Notes under the pieces: generated by a model
The model's database searches: none
What the model saw: the letters and a program-made list of their open reading frames with translations, nothing else
Told to the model about the DNA's origin: nothing
Position numbers and translations under genes: made by a program
NCBI RefSeq assembly: GCF_000332135.1
Contig: NZ_KB235896.1
Coordinates: 1,313,403-1,377,402, forward strand
Length of the DNA: 64,000 nucleotides
Source: Anabaena sp. PCC 7108
GTDB lineage: Bacteria > Cyanobacteriota > Cyanobacteriia > Cyanobacteriales > Nostocaceae
Direction of reading: 5' to 3'
Part shown: positions 37,057-46,729 of the stretch, piece after piece
Layout: each line of letters begins with the position of its first letter
Numbering within the stretch: position 1 is the first letter of the stretch

Positions 37057-37240
37057 TCATTCGTAATTCATAATTGTGGGAAAGTTGAAAATCATCTTGA
37101 TGCCTTACCTTTTTTGGTATTGCATCCAATTTTGATTACATTGATGATGATATATTTTAAACATTAAAATGTCAGAATCAAGATTTATAGGATTTAAGGA
37201 TTTGCAGGAATTTTATTGTCTAAATCAGATACAGCATCAA

Positions 37241-37633
37241 TTAATAATTTACTTTATTAATATCGGTGTGGGTAAAGTCATTACCTTTGAATAATAAAGG
37301 TTGATTTGTAGATTTTGCCAAAGCATAAGAAAAACAATCTCCCATATTCAGTTTTGCTGGATGACGACCCTTACCAAATTTCAAGAATGCTTCACTTGCT
37401 AATTGTGCCTGTTCTACACTGAAAGGTACGATAATTATAGACAATGCTGCAATTAATAAATTTAAATTTTCTACACCCTGCTGACCATGTTTAGTACCCA
37501 AAACTATTGATGCTTCAACATAACCTGGAGAAGAAAGTAAACAATCTTCGCTTTCGTTAATAAGTTACAGAAAAATCAGTTCTTCAGGTTCAGCATAAAT
37601 AATTGCCATAATAGCAGAAGTATCAATAACCAT
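37241..37633 (-). pseudogene. vapC: VapC-type PIN toxin interrupted by an in-frame stop
   Basis: Reading leftward from the ATG at 37633, one frame runs 131 codons to 37241 with a single internal TAA at 37565-37567 (codon 23). Before it is MVIDTSAIMAIIYAEPEELI, the PIN N-terminus with its first catalytic Asp. After it the same frame continues YVEASIVLGTKHGQQGVENL and HPAKLNMGDCFSYALAKSTN, the rest of a VapC ribonuclease with the DCFSYALAK motif. No frameshift is present, so a single nucleotide change has disabled it. It overlaps the antitoxin stop by 1 bp (TAATG). Confidence 0.85.
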
Positions 37634-37893
37634 TATTCTGGGATTCCAAACTCGTTATAACCAATAATTTCATCAGGAGTTCTGCTATCAAGAACTGGTA
37701 AACTTCTAATTTGATGACAAATACTACGAACAAGATTAATATCTATTTTGTTCTCTTTTCGATTTGGTAAGGAAATAGGATGAGCTTGATATAAAAGTTT
37801 TCCTGTTATTTCCACCCCGGCAAAATTTTGGGGCAGTTTCAGATATAAAAAACCATTTTCATCTACACGAGCATCAAAATTAATTTGTTGCAT
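37633..37893 (-). CDS. vapB: VapB-type antitoxin
   Basis: An 86-residue protein beginning MQQINFDARVDENGFLYLKL, a beta-rich N-terminus of the kind that binds operator DNA, and ending in SRTPDEIIGYNEFGIPE, the C-terminal tail that inserts in the toxin active site. It lies directly upstream of a PIN toxin gene, overlapping by 1 bp. With the toxin interrupted it may be retained only as an operon regulator or to neutralise other VapC homologues. Confidence 0.8.
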   Translation of the reverse strand: MQQINFDARVDENGFLYLKLPQNFAGVEITGKLLYQAHPISLPNRKENKIDINLVRSICHQIRSLPVLDSRTPDEIIGYNEFGIPE

Positions 37894-37991
37894 TGTCTTT
37901 TCTTCTCAATTTAATTACGGAATTTTCGATTTTAGCTCTCTTCAGATTGTAACATATTGTCTGAATCAGGATAACCAGGATTATAGGATTT

Positions 37992-39266
37992 ACCTGAAGG
38001 GGAGACAAACAAGGCTGAAAGCAAGGCAATGTAAAGAATGTGACGATTTATGGTAAAAAAAGATAGGTCAAGTATTGTCAATAAGACCTATCTAATGAAA
38101 ATGATACCAACATTCTATCAAAACCATCTCAGAAGTCAATTAAGTCTAGCAGAATACCTATTGTTAAAAATCCTGCTTCAGATTTTACAGTCAATTAAAC
38201 AGGTAAGTCTAGAAAGTTTAGCGAATGCCTTACCAATACCCATAAAATTTGAAAGTAGACGCAGAAAAATACAAAGATTTTTATCATTGCCAAAATTAAC
38301 AATAAAGAAGATATGGTTACCCATAATTGAAGTCTGGTTAGAGACATACCTTCAAGAGAAAGAAACAATATATCTAGTAATAGACCGGACTAAATGGTCA
38401 TGTATAAATTTATTAATGATCAGCATGGTGTGGGAGAAACGAGCAATACCGATATATTTTGAATTATTGAAGCAAAAAGGAAATAGCAATCTCAAACAAC
38501 AAACAGAAGCGTTGACCGAGATTTTAGCGATAGTAAAAAAATATAAAATATGTGTATTAGGAGATAGAGAATTCTGTTCTGTCAAATTAGCGAACTGGTT
38601 GAAGCAGCAAGGTTTAAGCTTTTGTTTAAGGTTAAGAAAGAATGAATTTGTCAAAAAAGAATCAGATATTTGGTTAGAGTTGAAAGATTTGGGATTAGCA
38701 CCGGGATTATCGTTATTTTTGCCGGGAGTTAAAGTTACGAAACTTAGAGGTTTTGGATATTTTAATTTAGCCTGTAAATGGAAAAGGAAACTCCAGGGTA
38801 TAGCACCAAAAGAAGGATGGTTTATTCTCACAGATTTACCAGAGTTAGGAGCAGCTATTACAGCTTATAAACAACGCTTTGATATTGAGGAAATGTTTAG
38901 AGATTTTAAAACAGGAGGTTATAATTTAGAAGATACGAAAGTCACGGGAGAACGGTTGATTTCACTAATTTTATTAATAGCTATTGCCTACACATCAGCC
39001 ACAATTCAGGGACAACAAATTAAACGCAAGGGAGTACAAGAATATGTCGGAAGAGTTAAAGAAAACAGCCGTAGTACCAGACGACATAGCAGTTTTTATA
39101 TTGGTCTATATGGTTATACTTGGATCAGTTTTATGGATAATTGTCAACCTTTAGTAGCCCAATTAATGAGACTTAATCCTAATAAGCGCAAGTATTATCA
39201 ACAAGGTCTAAGAGCTATGAACCTTATACAGTCAGTCTTTTAGTTGATTTTGTCCCCCCTTCAGGT
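37992..39266 (+). mobile_element. IS4-type insertion sequence
   Basis: Inverted ends ACCTGAAGGGGAGACAAA (from 37992) and, read on the minus strand from 39266, ACCTGAAGGGGGGACAAAA differ at one position over 18 bp and enclose a full transposase gene. Total length is about 1275 bp. No convincing target-site duplication is visible, so the exact boundaries may be off by a base or two. Orientation follows the transposase. Confidence 0.85.
38050..39243 (+). CDS. IS4-family transposase
   Basis: A 397-residue DDE transposase that looks intact. The catalytic residues can be placed in VIDRTKW (first Asp), CVLGDREFCS (second Asp) and KQRFDIEEMFRDFKTGGYNL (Glu in the YREK-like block). It catalyses cut-and-paste transposition of the surrounding element. 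It ends 23 bp from the right inverted repeat. No frameshift is seen, so the copy may be active. Confidence 0.92.
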   Translation: MVKKDRSSIVNKTYLMKMIPTFYQNHLRSQLSLAEYLLLKILLQILQSIKQVSLESLANALPIPIKFESRRRKIQRFLSLPKLTIKKIWLPIIEVWLETYLQEKETIYLVIDRTKWSCINLLMISMVWEKRAIPIYFELLKQKGNSNLKQQTEALTEILAIVKKYKICVLGDREFCSVKLANWLKQQGLSFCLRLRKNEFVKKESDIWLELKDLGLAPGLSLFLPGVKVTKLRGFGYFNLACKWKRKLQGIAPKEGWFILTDLPELGAAITAYKQRFDIEEMFRDFKTGGYNLEDTKVTGERLISLILLIAIAYTSATIQGQQIKRKGVQEYVGRVKENSRSTRRHSSFYIGLYGYTWISFMDNCQPLVAQLMRLNPNKRKYYQQGLRAMNLIQSVF

Positions 39267-39367
39267 TGCAATTTATAAGATAAAATAATTTGTAATCAAT
39301 AATGAGTCTTCACTACTTGTTATACCAAATATAAGTCTATTCACACCGCTTTAGCAACAAATTTTTT

Positions 39368-41713
39368 ATGAAAAAACCATCCCTATTTAGATTTAAAAGT
39401 ATTACCCATCGGTTAATATTTAGTTGTGTTGTCGCAGCAATCGCTATTTATGGAGTTTCCTATTGGCAAGCACGTAAACTGTTGCAAAAAAGTGTAGATG
39501 GTTGGTTGATTGATTTATCTCAGTCCCGGATTGACACTGTTGCAAATGAGATGGAAGGGAAACTGCAAGCCATTGAAAGAAGTATTCTACTGTCGATTTA
39601 TGGTATTGAAAAATCTGCACAAAATGCCAATGCTGTTAATCAAAATGAACTGTTACCATTACTAAAAACCCTAGTCGAAAAACAGCCTCAAATTCAGGCA
39701 ATTGCACTCATCAATGCCAGCAATATTGAAACTGGATGGTACTATGATCGACAGGGAAAATACACCAAACTTAATCCAGAAACAAGCAGAAATTGGCTTA
39801 ACCGTTGCCAAATCAAGGACAATACCCCAACTTCATCGTTTTGGACACAACCCTATCCCCTAAATCATCCATCAGCTATCACTTATTGCGTTCCTTTATC
39901 TGCTAATAGTAATCCAGAAACTAGCCATTGGTTGGCGATTTCAGTGAATTTAGATTGGGTATCTTCTAATATGGCAGAAAAGTTAGCCCAGTCAAATCAA
40001 TCTCATGGTCTAGAATTGGGCAATTATTTTGTGTTTTCACCATCAAATGCACAATGGATTGTCAAACCAGAAAATCTCCCATTGCTTCAGCAGTGGTTAT
40101 CTCAGCAAAATAATACTTTAAATAACCTGCAACAAAATCGGGGATTGATTAATACCAGAACTAATTCCCAAGGCATTTTGGTGACGACAAAGGTGAACTC
40201 TACAAATTGGATTGTCGGCATCATATTTCCCGCTGCAAAGTTAGAGGAGTTTCAGCAGCAATACCTGTGGTTGATAATTATTTCTATGTCGAAAGATATG
40301 TTATTGATATGTGTGGTAATTGCCTTCATTTCTCAACTTACAATCCGTCCACTGCGTCAACTCAACAGCAGCACACAAGAAATGGCTAGAGGCAACTTAG
40401 ATACCATTCTACCAACAGTTACTTCCGACGATGAAGTGGGGCGGTTAACCCAATCTTTTCGCCAAATGCGCGACTCTCTGCAACTCTATATCAGCAATCT
40501 GCAAGAGACAACTGCTGCTAAACAAAAACTAGAAAGCGAACTTTCTATTGCTGCCCAAATTCAGCGCACAATGGTTCCCAAGACTACTGTGGACAGTAGT
40601 TGCAATTCGCCATATCTGATATCTGCTTTATTGAAACCTGCGCGGATTGTGGGTGGTGATCTTTATGACTTTTTTCTTTTAGGAAGCGATCGCTTGTGCA
40701 TAATTATTGGTGATGTCGCTGACAAAGGATTCCCAGCAGCATTACTGATGGCACGCACAGTCACCTTGATTCGCACTCTCACCAAACCCTTCAATACCCC
40801 TAGCGAAATCCTGCACACCGTTAATCAGGAACTATGTGCTGAAAATGAAGAATGTTTATTTGTTACCGTATTTTGTGGTGTGATTGATTTACGCAGTGGT
40901 AATTTTACTTACGCCAGTGGCGGTCATGATGCCCCTTTATTGATACATAATCGACAAGTTCAGTATTTAGATTTGGAAACTAGTTCACCCCTGGGGTTAT
41001 ATGAAGATTCCGTATTTGTAGAAAGTGAGTGTATACTAGCACCTAATGATTTAATCCTACTTTATACTGATGGCATCACAGAAGCGATGAACTGCGAGGG
41101 TGAGATATTTTCTGAGGAACGGTTAATTGAGATTATTACCTCTTATCCACCCACCAATCCAGCCCGTGCAGTACGCACAATTGTACATTTTTGCCAGCAG
41201 TTTGTGGGGGATGCACCGCAATCAGATGATATTACTTTGTTAGCTGTGCAGTATTTACCGTCAAGTCCTTTTTCTCAAGCAGTAAATGTTATGGAATGGA
41301 ACCTGACTCTCAACAGCGAGTTAACCGAGTTGGAGGAAGTGAAACAAAAGTTAAGTGAGATTTTGCAAGCTGCTAGTCTGACTGTGGAATTGATTGAAGA
41401 TGCCCAGTTAATTGTGGAAGAGGTTTTGGTCAATATTATTGAATATGGTTATGAGAATCGCAGCGACGGTTATATCGATTTGCGGATTGAAATCAATAAT
41501 CAACAGTTGATGATGACTTTTAAAGATAGTGGTAAGCCTTTTAATCCTTTAACTGACATTGCCTCACCAGATATAATGATGGATGATGAAGAGCGATCGC
41601 TAGGAGGATTTGGCTTTTTCTTGGTGCAAGAACTAGCAGAGCAAGTAGACTATGTTTATCTCCACGGTAAGAACATTTTGACAGTCCGGCAAGCGATCGC
41701 TCAATTAGCTTAG
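39368..41713 (+). CDS. Sensor with HAMP, SpoIIE-type phosphatase and anti-sigma kinase-like domain
   Basis: A 781-residue membrane protein. A transmembrane segment near residue 20 and a second near 305 bracket an extracellular Cache-like sensor. Residues ~325-375 form a HAMP linker (RPLRQLNSSTQEMARGNLDT). Residues ~395-620 form a PP2C/SpoIIE phosphatase (ARIVGGDLYDFFLLGSDRLC, GDVADKGFPAAL, ASGGHDAPLL, LYTDGITEAM, SDDITLLAVQ). Residues ~640-775 form an RsbW-type HATPase (IVEEVLVNIIEYGYENRSDG, KDSGKPFNPL). Phosphatase and kinase of a partner-switching system are thus fused. The STAS antagonist gene follows 174 bp downstream, its natural substrate. Confidence 0.92.
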   Translation: MKKPSLFRFKSITHRLIFSCVVAAIAIYGVSYWQARKLLQKSVDGWLIDLSQSRIDTVANEMEGKLQAIERSILLSIYGIEKSAQNANAVNQNELLPLLKTLVEKQPQIQAIALINASNIETGWYYDRQGKYTKLNPETSRNWLNRCQIKDNTPTSSFWTQPYPLNHPSAITYCVPLSANSNPETSHWLAISVNLDWVSSNMAEKLAQSNQSHGLELGNYFVFSPSNAQWIVKPENLPLLQQWLSQQNNTLNNLQQNRGLINTRTNSQGILVTTKVNSTNWIVGIIFPAAKLEEFQQQYLWLIIISMSKDMLLICVVIAFISQLTIRPLRQLNSSTQEMARGNLDTILPTVTSDDEVGRLTQSFRQMRDSLQLYISNLQETTAAKQKLESELSIAAQIQRTMVPKTTVDSSCNSPYLISALLKPARIVGGDLYDFFLLGSDRLCIIIGDVADKGFPAALLMARTVTLIRTLTKPFNTPSEILHTVNQELCAENEECLFVTVFCGVIDLRSGNFTYASGGHDAPLLIHNRQVQYLDLETSSPLGLYEDSVFVESECILAPNDLILLYTDGITEAMNCEGEIFSEERLIEIITSYPPTNPARAVRTIVHFCQQFVGDAPQSDDITLLAVQYLPSSPFSQAVNVMEWNLTLNSELTELEEVKQKLSEILQAASLTVELIEDAQLIVEEVLVNIIEYGYENRSDGYIDLRIEINNQQLMMTFKDSGKPFNPLTDIASPDIMMDDEERSLGGFGFFLVQELAEQVDYVYLHGKNILTVRQAIAQLA

Positions 41714-41887
41714 TACAGCTTTACATAACATCATGGCGAATTAACTATGAAAATTTAAACGCAGAGTGGCGCAGAGGTACACGCAGAGATACGCTGATAA
41801 TCTGCTATGAATTAATGAAATATTATACTTAGAATCACCCAATTTTAGCTAAACTACAAATAAATACTTAATTGCAAAATAAAACCT

Positions 41888-42265
41888 ATGGCATTGCAAA
41901 TCTACGTAGAAAATACTGACTCTACCACCTTGTGTTTAGCTTTGGATGGTAAGCTTGATACGCTGACAGCTACTGATTTGGATACATCTATTCAAAAAAG
42001 CTTGACACCGAACATCCAGACTCTGATTTTAAATCTCCAGAACTTGAGTTTTATCTCCAGTGCTGGACTACGTGTGTTGGCCAAGGCGCGAAAAACTATG
42101 ACATCAAGAAAAGGCAAAGTATTTTTCACCCATCCTACCCCTCAAGTTAAGAAAGTATTTGATATTGTCAAAGCTGTTCCTCTCTCTGAAGTGTTTGCCA
42201 ATACTCAGGAGTTAGATGCCTACTTAACAGCTATGCAAGCTGATGTAGATGGGGAAAATGATTAA
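41888..42265 (+). CDS. STAS-domain anti-sigma factor antagonist
   Basis: A 125-residue STAS protein of the SpoIIAA/RsbV type. The phosphoacceptor serine lies in LSFISSAGLRVLAKARKTM. Its phosphorylation state would be set by the kinase and phosphatase domains of the preceding 781-residue protein. It ends 5 bp before the convergent propeller-like gene, so it closes this transcription unit. Confidence 0.92.
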   Translation: MALQIYVENTDSTTLCLALDGKLDTLTATDLDTSIQKSLTPNIQTLILNLQNLSFISSAGLRVLAKARKTMTSRKGKVFFTHPTPQVKKVFDIVKAVPLSEVFANTQELDAYLTAMQADVDGEND

Positions 42266-42270
42266 AAACC

Positions 42271-43539
42271 TCATTGAGCAAGCCAAATCTGTAAATGCTT
42301 TTCGCCACTCAGCTCCATTACTTCGAGAACAAATAGTAAGCCAAAGGCTGTAGACATAGCCTCTTGTATCTTTACTTGGTAATAACTAGTGAGTTCATTT
42401 GGAGGAAATAGAAGCCAATTCTCACCATCCTGACTAGACCAAAGCTGAAATCCATCCTCATTATTGGCTCCAAGATACAGATGTTGAGAATGAGCTACGA
42501 GGCACTGAAAAATAGCACCACTTCCCATGTCGAAACTTGGTCCAGTTCCTGATAGAGGAACTCTCAGACCATCAGGTGTACATCTGGGTATACCAGCAAT
42601 TACATCCCAATCATTATTTGAATAGAGTCGAGTTAATTCAAAAGAATTTAAGTACCAATCTTGAGTAATAGATGCCACACCAGGTACTATGCCACTAACA
42701 AAATACAAATCACTGTTAAAAACAGTCATTGCATAAATTTTTTGATTATGAGCAAATCGATAAGCACCATTAGTAATAGCTAATTCCCAAGTATTTGTCT
42801 TCTCATCATTGTCTCTATATTTCCATATTTGGAACCCCATCTTTTTATTTAAAGTCGCAATAACTAGAGAATTATTGAAATCTATAAAACCATACAAATC
42901 TAGATTGTTTTTATCTTCAAATATTCTCTGAAGATCGATTTCTTGCCAAGTTCCTGAAATGAGAGATTCTCTCGTTAAAATACAAGATTGGCAATTTTTA
43001 TTGGTAAGACCTTTAAAAGCTAAAGCATATAACTTTTGGCTGGTAGTAAGGAAATGATGAACATCAATAGCCTTTGAGGTTAGATCATTATTGTTAGTAA
43101 GAAGCTGATAGTTTTCGCCATCAACTGAATATAAAATTTTTGAACCTAGAGAAGAAATTACACTTAATGTTAGTATAGAATTGCTACCATTCTCTAGGTT
43201 TAAGGTACTCAATTTAACACTTAATTCACTTGAACCTATTTCAGAGTCTTTCTTCTCATCTTCTGCTGGCAATTGGATTACTGATAAATCAGTCTCATCC
43301 CTATTTAAAACCTCATAATATACTTCCGTCCATTTATTTAAATTAGGTTGATAACGCAGGACTTTAATGCACCATTTTTGCCTTTTATCATCGCTATAAC
43401 CCATAGCAAAGTAAAGGCATTTCTGGAAAAGAGATATTGAACAAGAATACTGATTTAGTACACTTGGTAAATCGCTAGGAGTAATTTTAGTTAAGTATTC
43501 TACTCCGAGTGTCTGTATTGTTAATATGCTATTCTGCAT
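42271..43539 (-). CDS. Propeller-like repeat protein of the sulfotransferase locus (copy 1)
   Basis: A 422-residue protein, without a signal peptide, made of repeated beta-rich units with aromatic/Gly patterns: KIYAMTVFNSDLYFVSGI, then HSQHLYLGANNEDGFQLWSS and QDGENWLLFP. The protein at 49982-51463 is a paralogue with the same WDVI.G..R then LSG.GP.F and LW...DGENW blocks. Such proteins resemble kelch-like propellers. It is 13 bp downstream of a sulfotransferase gene, hence the same operon. Its role is unknown; a binding or scaffold role for the product or enzymes is inference. Confidence 0.6.
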   Translation of the reverse strand: MQNSILTIQTLGVEYLTKITPSDLPSVLNQYSCSISLFQKCLYFAMGYSDDKRQKWCIKVLRYQPNLNKWTEVYYEVLNRDETDLSVIQLPAEDEKKDSEIGSSELSVKLSTLNLENGSNSILTLSVISSLGSKILYSVDGENYQLLTNNNDLTSKAIDVHHFLTTSQKLYALAFKGLTNKNCQSCILTRESLISGTWQEIDLQRIFEDKNNLDLYGFIDFNNSLVIATLNKKMGFQIWKYRDNDEKTNTWELAITNGAYRFAHNQKIYAMTVFNSDLYFVSGIVPGVASITQDWYLNSFELTRLYSNNDWDVIAGIPRCTPDGLRVPLSGTGPSFDMGSGAIFQCLVAHSQHLYLGANNEDGFQLWSSQDGENWLLFPPNELTSYYQVKIQEAMSTAFGLLFVLEVMELSGEKHLQIWLAQ

Positions 43540-43552
43540 TATTTGTCAGGAT

Positions 43553-44503
43553 TTAGTGATAGCCCATTAAATTTGCTAGTCTAGTTATCTCTTCGATAAT
43601 TTCTTCATCTGAGGCCAACTGTAATTCGCTTTCCTCCAAAATCTTTTTAAATTCATCTGAAAACCAGTCTAGTTTTTCTTTCTTAAAAAACGCCTCTAAA
43701 GATGGTTCCTTAACTCTACCACTACGCAAACTGGGACTTTGCATAAATTTAGGGTCGTTACCACCTCTAGCTGGATAGGGACCAACATAAGCATATGGAG
43801 AATTTTCCGGATGTTTCATAGCCTCAATTGCCTCTTTATCAGTCCTCAACCCCATCCACTCAGAAATTTGAGGCAAATACACATCTGGCTCTGATAAAAC
43901 GTCTTCCCCTTTAATTCGCATTGTTTGGCCTGCTGGCAACGAATTAGTAAAGTTAATAATATTGCAATGGATCTGATACCAACCAATTAAGGTCTCAATC
44001 CGACTTTCATTTTGATTATCTAGACGAGCTCGCCTATCTTGAGAAAACTCTTGCATTGATTTCCTTGCCGACACTGGATGCCGAGTTAAATGCAGAAAAT
44101 ACGCTTGGGGATAAAAGGCATACGCTCGTTCTATGTATCCCGGTTTTGCCGATGTCGGAGGGCTTTTCTCTACGCCAATTTTGGGTTTTACCCCTTCAAG
44201 TAGATAATCAAGTAGTTGTTTAGTAGTCCAATCTCGTCTTTCATTCAGCCATGCTATAGCCCTAACAATACTTCCTGTTGTTTGTATACCATCATGAAGT
44301 TGTGCTAAGGTTCGCAAAACACCAGGAGAACCAGCATATCGTTTAGCTTTTTTGTACTCTAAATCAATTACTTCCTGAACAGTATCTCCAACAAATAAAT
44401 GCAGTTCTGGAAAGCAATATAACTGAGGATGCTCACCAATAACACTAGAAACAACTGACGAAAATGAGCGAGGAGGAGATAGGATTATTAAGAGATCATG
44501 CAT
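43553..44503 (-). CDS. Sulfotransferase (PAPS-dependent), paralogue of the 10-kb enzyme
   Basis: A 316-residue sulfotransferase. The PAPS loop LLIILSPPRSFSSVVSSVIG opens the protein at residue ~4, FLHLTRHPVSARKSM gives the 3'-phosphate site, and SPYAYVGPYPARGGNDPKFM is the C-terminal tail. Each of these has a close match in the enzyme at 9887-10795, so the two are paralogues that mark both lipid loci. The start ATG at 44503 is followed directly by the loop. It is cotranscribed with the propeller-like gene. The substrate is not known. Confidence 0.85.
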   Translation of the reverse strand: MHDLLIILSPPRSFSSVVSSVIGEHPQLYCFPELHLFVGDTVQEVIDLEYKKAKRYAGSPGVLRTLAQLHDGIQTTGSIVRAIAWLNERRDWTTKQLLDYLLEGVKPKIGVEKSPPTSAKPGYIERAYAFYPQAYFLHLTRHPVSARKSMQEFSQDRRARLDNQNESRIETLIGWYQIHCNIINFTNSLPAGQTMRIKGEDVLSEPDVYLPQISEWMGLRTDKEAIEAMKHPENSPYAYVGPYPARGGNDPKFMQSPSLRSGRVKEPSLEAFFKKEKLDWFSDEFKKILEESELQLASDEEIIEEITRLANLMGYH

Positions 44504-45187
44504 TGCAAAACAACTGGTAAATAAAAAATCTTACTTCTTCTATTCCTTGGTATTATCAAGTCATAGCCTACTTTAATAATAGGAAAATCAGCGCTAATTT
44601 GGAAGTAATTAATAACAAGTTCAAACTGATCAAAAATTCTGGATATAAATCTAGAAACTTGGAAAGTTTCCGAATTTGGTGTTTATTAAATTAGTATTTT
44701 GTTTGCAATTTTAGCATAACAAGTACCGAAGAGTCTTTTTCTGTTAATTCTTTTATTCATTATCCTCGCCAAGTTACAGAAGATAGTTGTGTCCTTATTT
44801 TACTTGATATTCAGTCATTAATTACTATCGCAGCTGGTTGTGGTTTTGACCTATCTATTTTCAGGTGGAAGATATGAGATGAGTAATTCGCGGAATATTT
44901 CCGCGAATTGATTCCCCTGCTCTCTATTTCTCAGACGCTTAACCACTCTTGATTCTTCTAACCCTTATCCTCGTGCCATTCGGCTATGGGGTTTATATAG
45001 CAACCACTTTAACTTCTTTTTCCCCTCCTCCAGCCCTATTTTATGTGGCTTCATCCTAAGATTCGTATAACTCCTGAAAAAATGGGCGAACCGTGAGCTG
45101 TTAATAGGAGATATTGGAGTTTTCAGCAGTCACTCTTGCAGTGCTATTATCAACTTCACTATTTTGCTTGAAAGAAGCAGATTCTAG
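44504..45187. other. 684-bp intergenic region between sulfotransferase 2 and APS kinase
   Basis: No gene is supported. A 25-bp palindrome sits at 44885-44909. The rest is A/T-rich with several weak direct repeats. The sulfotransferase/propeller promoter must lie in the left part. Confidence 0.5.
44885..44909. promoter_or_regulatory. Perfect 25-bp palindrome, possible operator
   Basis: AATTCGCGGAA (44885-44895), TAT, TTCCGCGAATT (44899-44909) is a perfect 11-bp inverted repeat with a 3-bp centre. No T-tract follows, so it looks like a dimeric regulator site rather than a terminator. It lies upstream of the sulfotransferase/propeller operon. Confidence 0.5.
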
Positions 45188-45802
45188 CTAATCAGAACCG
45201 CTTTTTCTTAGATAGCCTAGCTCTTCTAAGGTTGTTATGACTTTTGACACGCTCTCTTCCAAGGTTTCTAAGTCGGTTCTACATTCTACTTCTGGATTTG
45301 TAGGAGGTTCATATGGATCGTCGATACCAGTAAAGTTTTTGATTTCACCTGCTCTTGCTCTTTTGTAAAGCCCTTTAACATCTCGTTTTTCACAAACATT
45401 AAGTGGAGCATTCACATATACTTCAATAAAATTTCCAATACGTTGGCGAACTTCATCACGAATAACTGTGTAAGGTGAAATTGCCGAAACGAGAACGATG
45501 ACATGGTTCCGAGTTAAGAGTTGTGACACGAAGCCGATACGGCGGATATTTTCATCGCGGTCTTCTCTGCTAAATCCCAGTCCTTTTGTTAAATTCTCTC
45601 GTACAATATCCCCGTCTAAAATTTCTACTTTGCAACCACGGGAATGCAGTTCTTGTTCTAATGCCCGAGTAATGGTAGTTTTTCCTGCTCCGCTCAAACC
45701 AGTAAACCACACAGTTACACCAGGTTTCTGCTGCTGTGTAAAGTTAGTACTGATTTCAGATTCTAAACTGGTCATTGACTTAACCTCAAAATGTATTGAC
45801 AT
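45188..45802 (-). CDS. cysC: Adenylylsulfate (APS) kinase
   Basis: A 204-residue kinase with Walker [41 protein letters not shown] and [12 protein letters not shown], followed by [20 protein letters not shown], all diagnostic of CysC. It phosphorylates APS to PAPS, the sulfate donor for sulfotransferases. A leader of ~20 residues precedes the family core; an internal ATG (MTSLESEIS) may be the true start. Its position amid three sulfotransferase genes argues for a dedicated PAPS supply. Confidence 0.93.
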   Translation of the reverse strand: MSIHFEVKSMTSLESEISTNFTQQQKPGVTVWFTGLSGAGKTTITRALEQELHSRGCKVEILDGDIVRENLTKGLGFSREDRDENIRRIGFVSQLLTRNHVIVLVSAISPYTVIRDEVRQRIGNFIEVYVNAPLNVCEKRDVKGLYKRARAGEIKNFTGIDDPYEPPTNPEVECRTDLETLEESVSKVITTLEELGYLRKSGSD

Positions 45803-46729
45803 TGGACTTCAGATAAAAAGACAATTGCCTCTGGTCTATCACTCTGCGAAAACAAAAATCGCAGGCAACTTTTAAAACTAGTTCGACTGGATTTGTGGCT
45901 TTATTGTCTAATTTTGTTAATTTCGGCGACGCAAAATAAATTTGGTTTTTCGTAACTGCCCAGGTACGAAGGTCAGGATAATTCTTATCAGGGAAGAAAT
46001 ACGGTAGTGTTCAAGCATTAGTCCAGAAGAAAAAGATCAAAAAATCGAGAAGTTAGAGTAAGAGAATCAAGCACTGGGTGAAAGTATAGCTAGAGAGGCG
46101 TTTAGGGTAAGATAGCAAAACAAGTTCCAAACCAGCGACAAGCGACTGACTCAAAGAATCAAGTAAAATACGGACAAAAAGTTTAAGAGAAAAAGGAAAG
46201 CGCCCATCAGGGGGATTAACTGGTCATTCAGGGTAGATATTAGAACAAATTTTACAACCAGATAATATTATAGTCCAACACCATGCTTATGTCATGGATG
46301 TGATATTTCGATTGTATTGACAAAAAAATCATCAACCGAAAAGTATTTGATACGCCAGCCCCAGGAATTATCTCACAGAACACAGAGTAGCAGTCAAATT
46401 CATTCGCCAATATTTGGTTCTTTTCTTTCCACTGCTTCCAAAAGTTAAGTTTTATTTGACTTTTCTCCTTAATCAGGATATGATATTATGTTTTTTAATT
46501 CTAAAATATGGGGGAATTGAGAACGATAGACACTGGATGCTTGATTGTACATTCACTGACTGATCTAGCTAAATTGCTGTATCATTATCACCTTGATTTC
46601 TAGTATTAGACATTGCAACAGTGTTAGGATATTGAGTATCGGTTTTAAGCTGTTGATCTGGAAGACTATAATTCTATTACATCAGCGCTCTTTTCATACC
46701 CCTTTTTTTTGGCGAAGGTATCGACTAAA
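45803..46729. other. Intergenic region with decayed transposase
   Basis: The middle part (46015-46420) is an IS66-type remnant, described separately. The right part (46420-46729) is A/T-rich and must contain the promoter of the rightward TPR/ACP-ST operon. No intact gene is seen. Confidence 0.6.
46015..46420 (+). pseudogene. IS66-type transposase remnant
   Basis: Broken plus-strand frames recall the IS66 N-terminus: a coiled-coil region EEKDQKIEKLE, then RTKSLREKGKRPSGGLTGHS followed after a stop by ILEQILQPDNIIV, and further RKVFDTPAPGIISQNTE. Multiple stops and frame changes show it is dead. Confidence 0.7.

Noticed and set aside
37958-39280. Target-site duplication of the IS4 element
   Set aside because: Flanking bases on the two sides do not match convincingly, so none is claimed.
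44700-44880. Open stretch reading QVTEDSCVLILLDIQSLITI on the plus strand
   Set aside because: No start codon context, no recognisable family and flanking stops; treated as non-coding.
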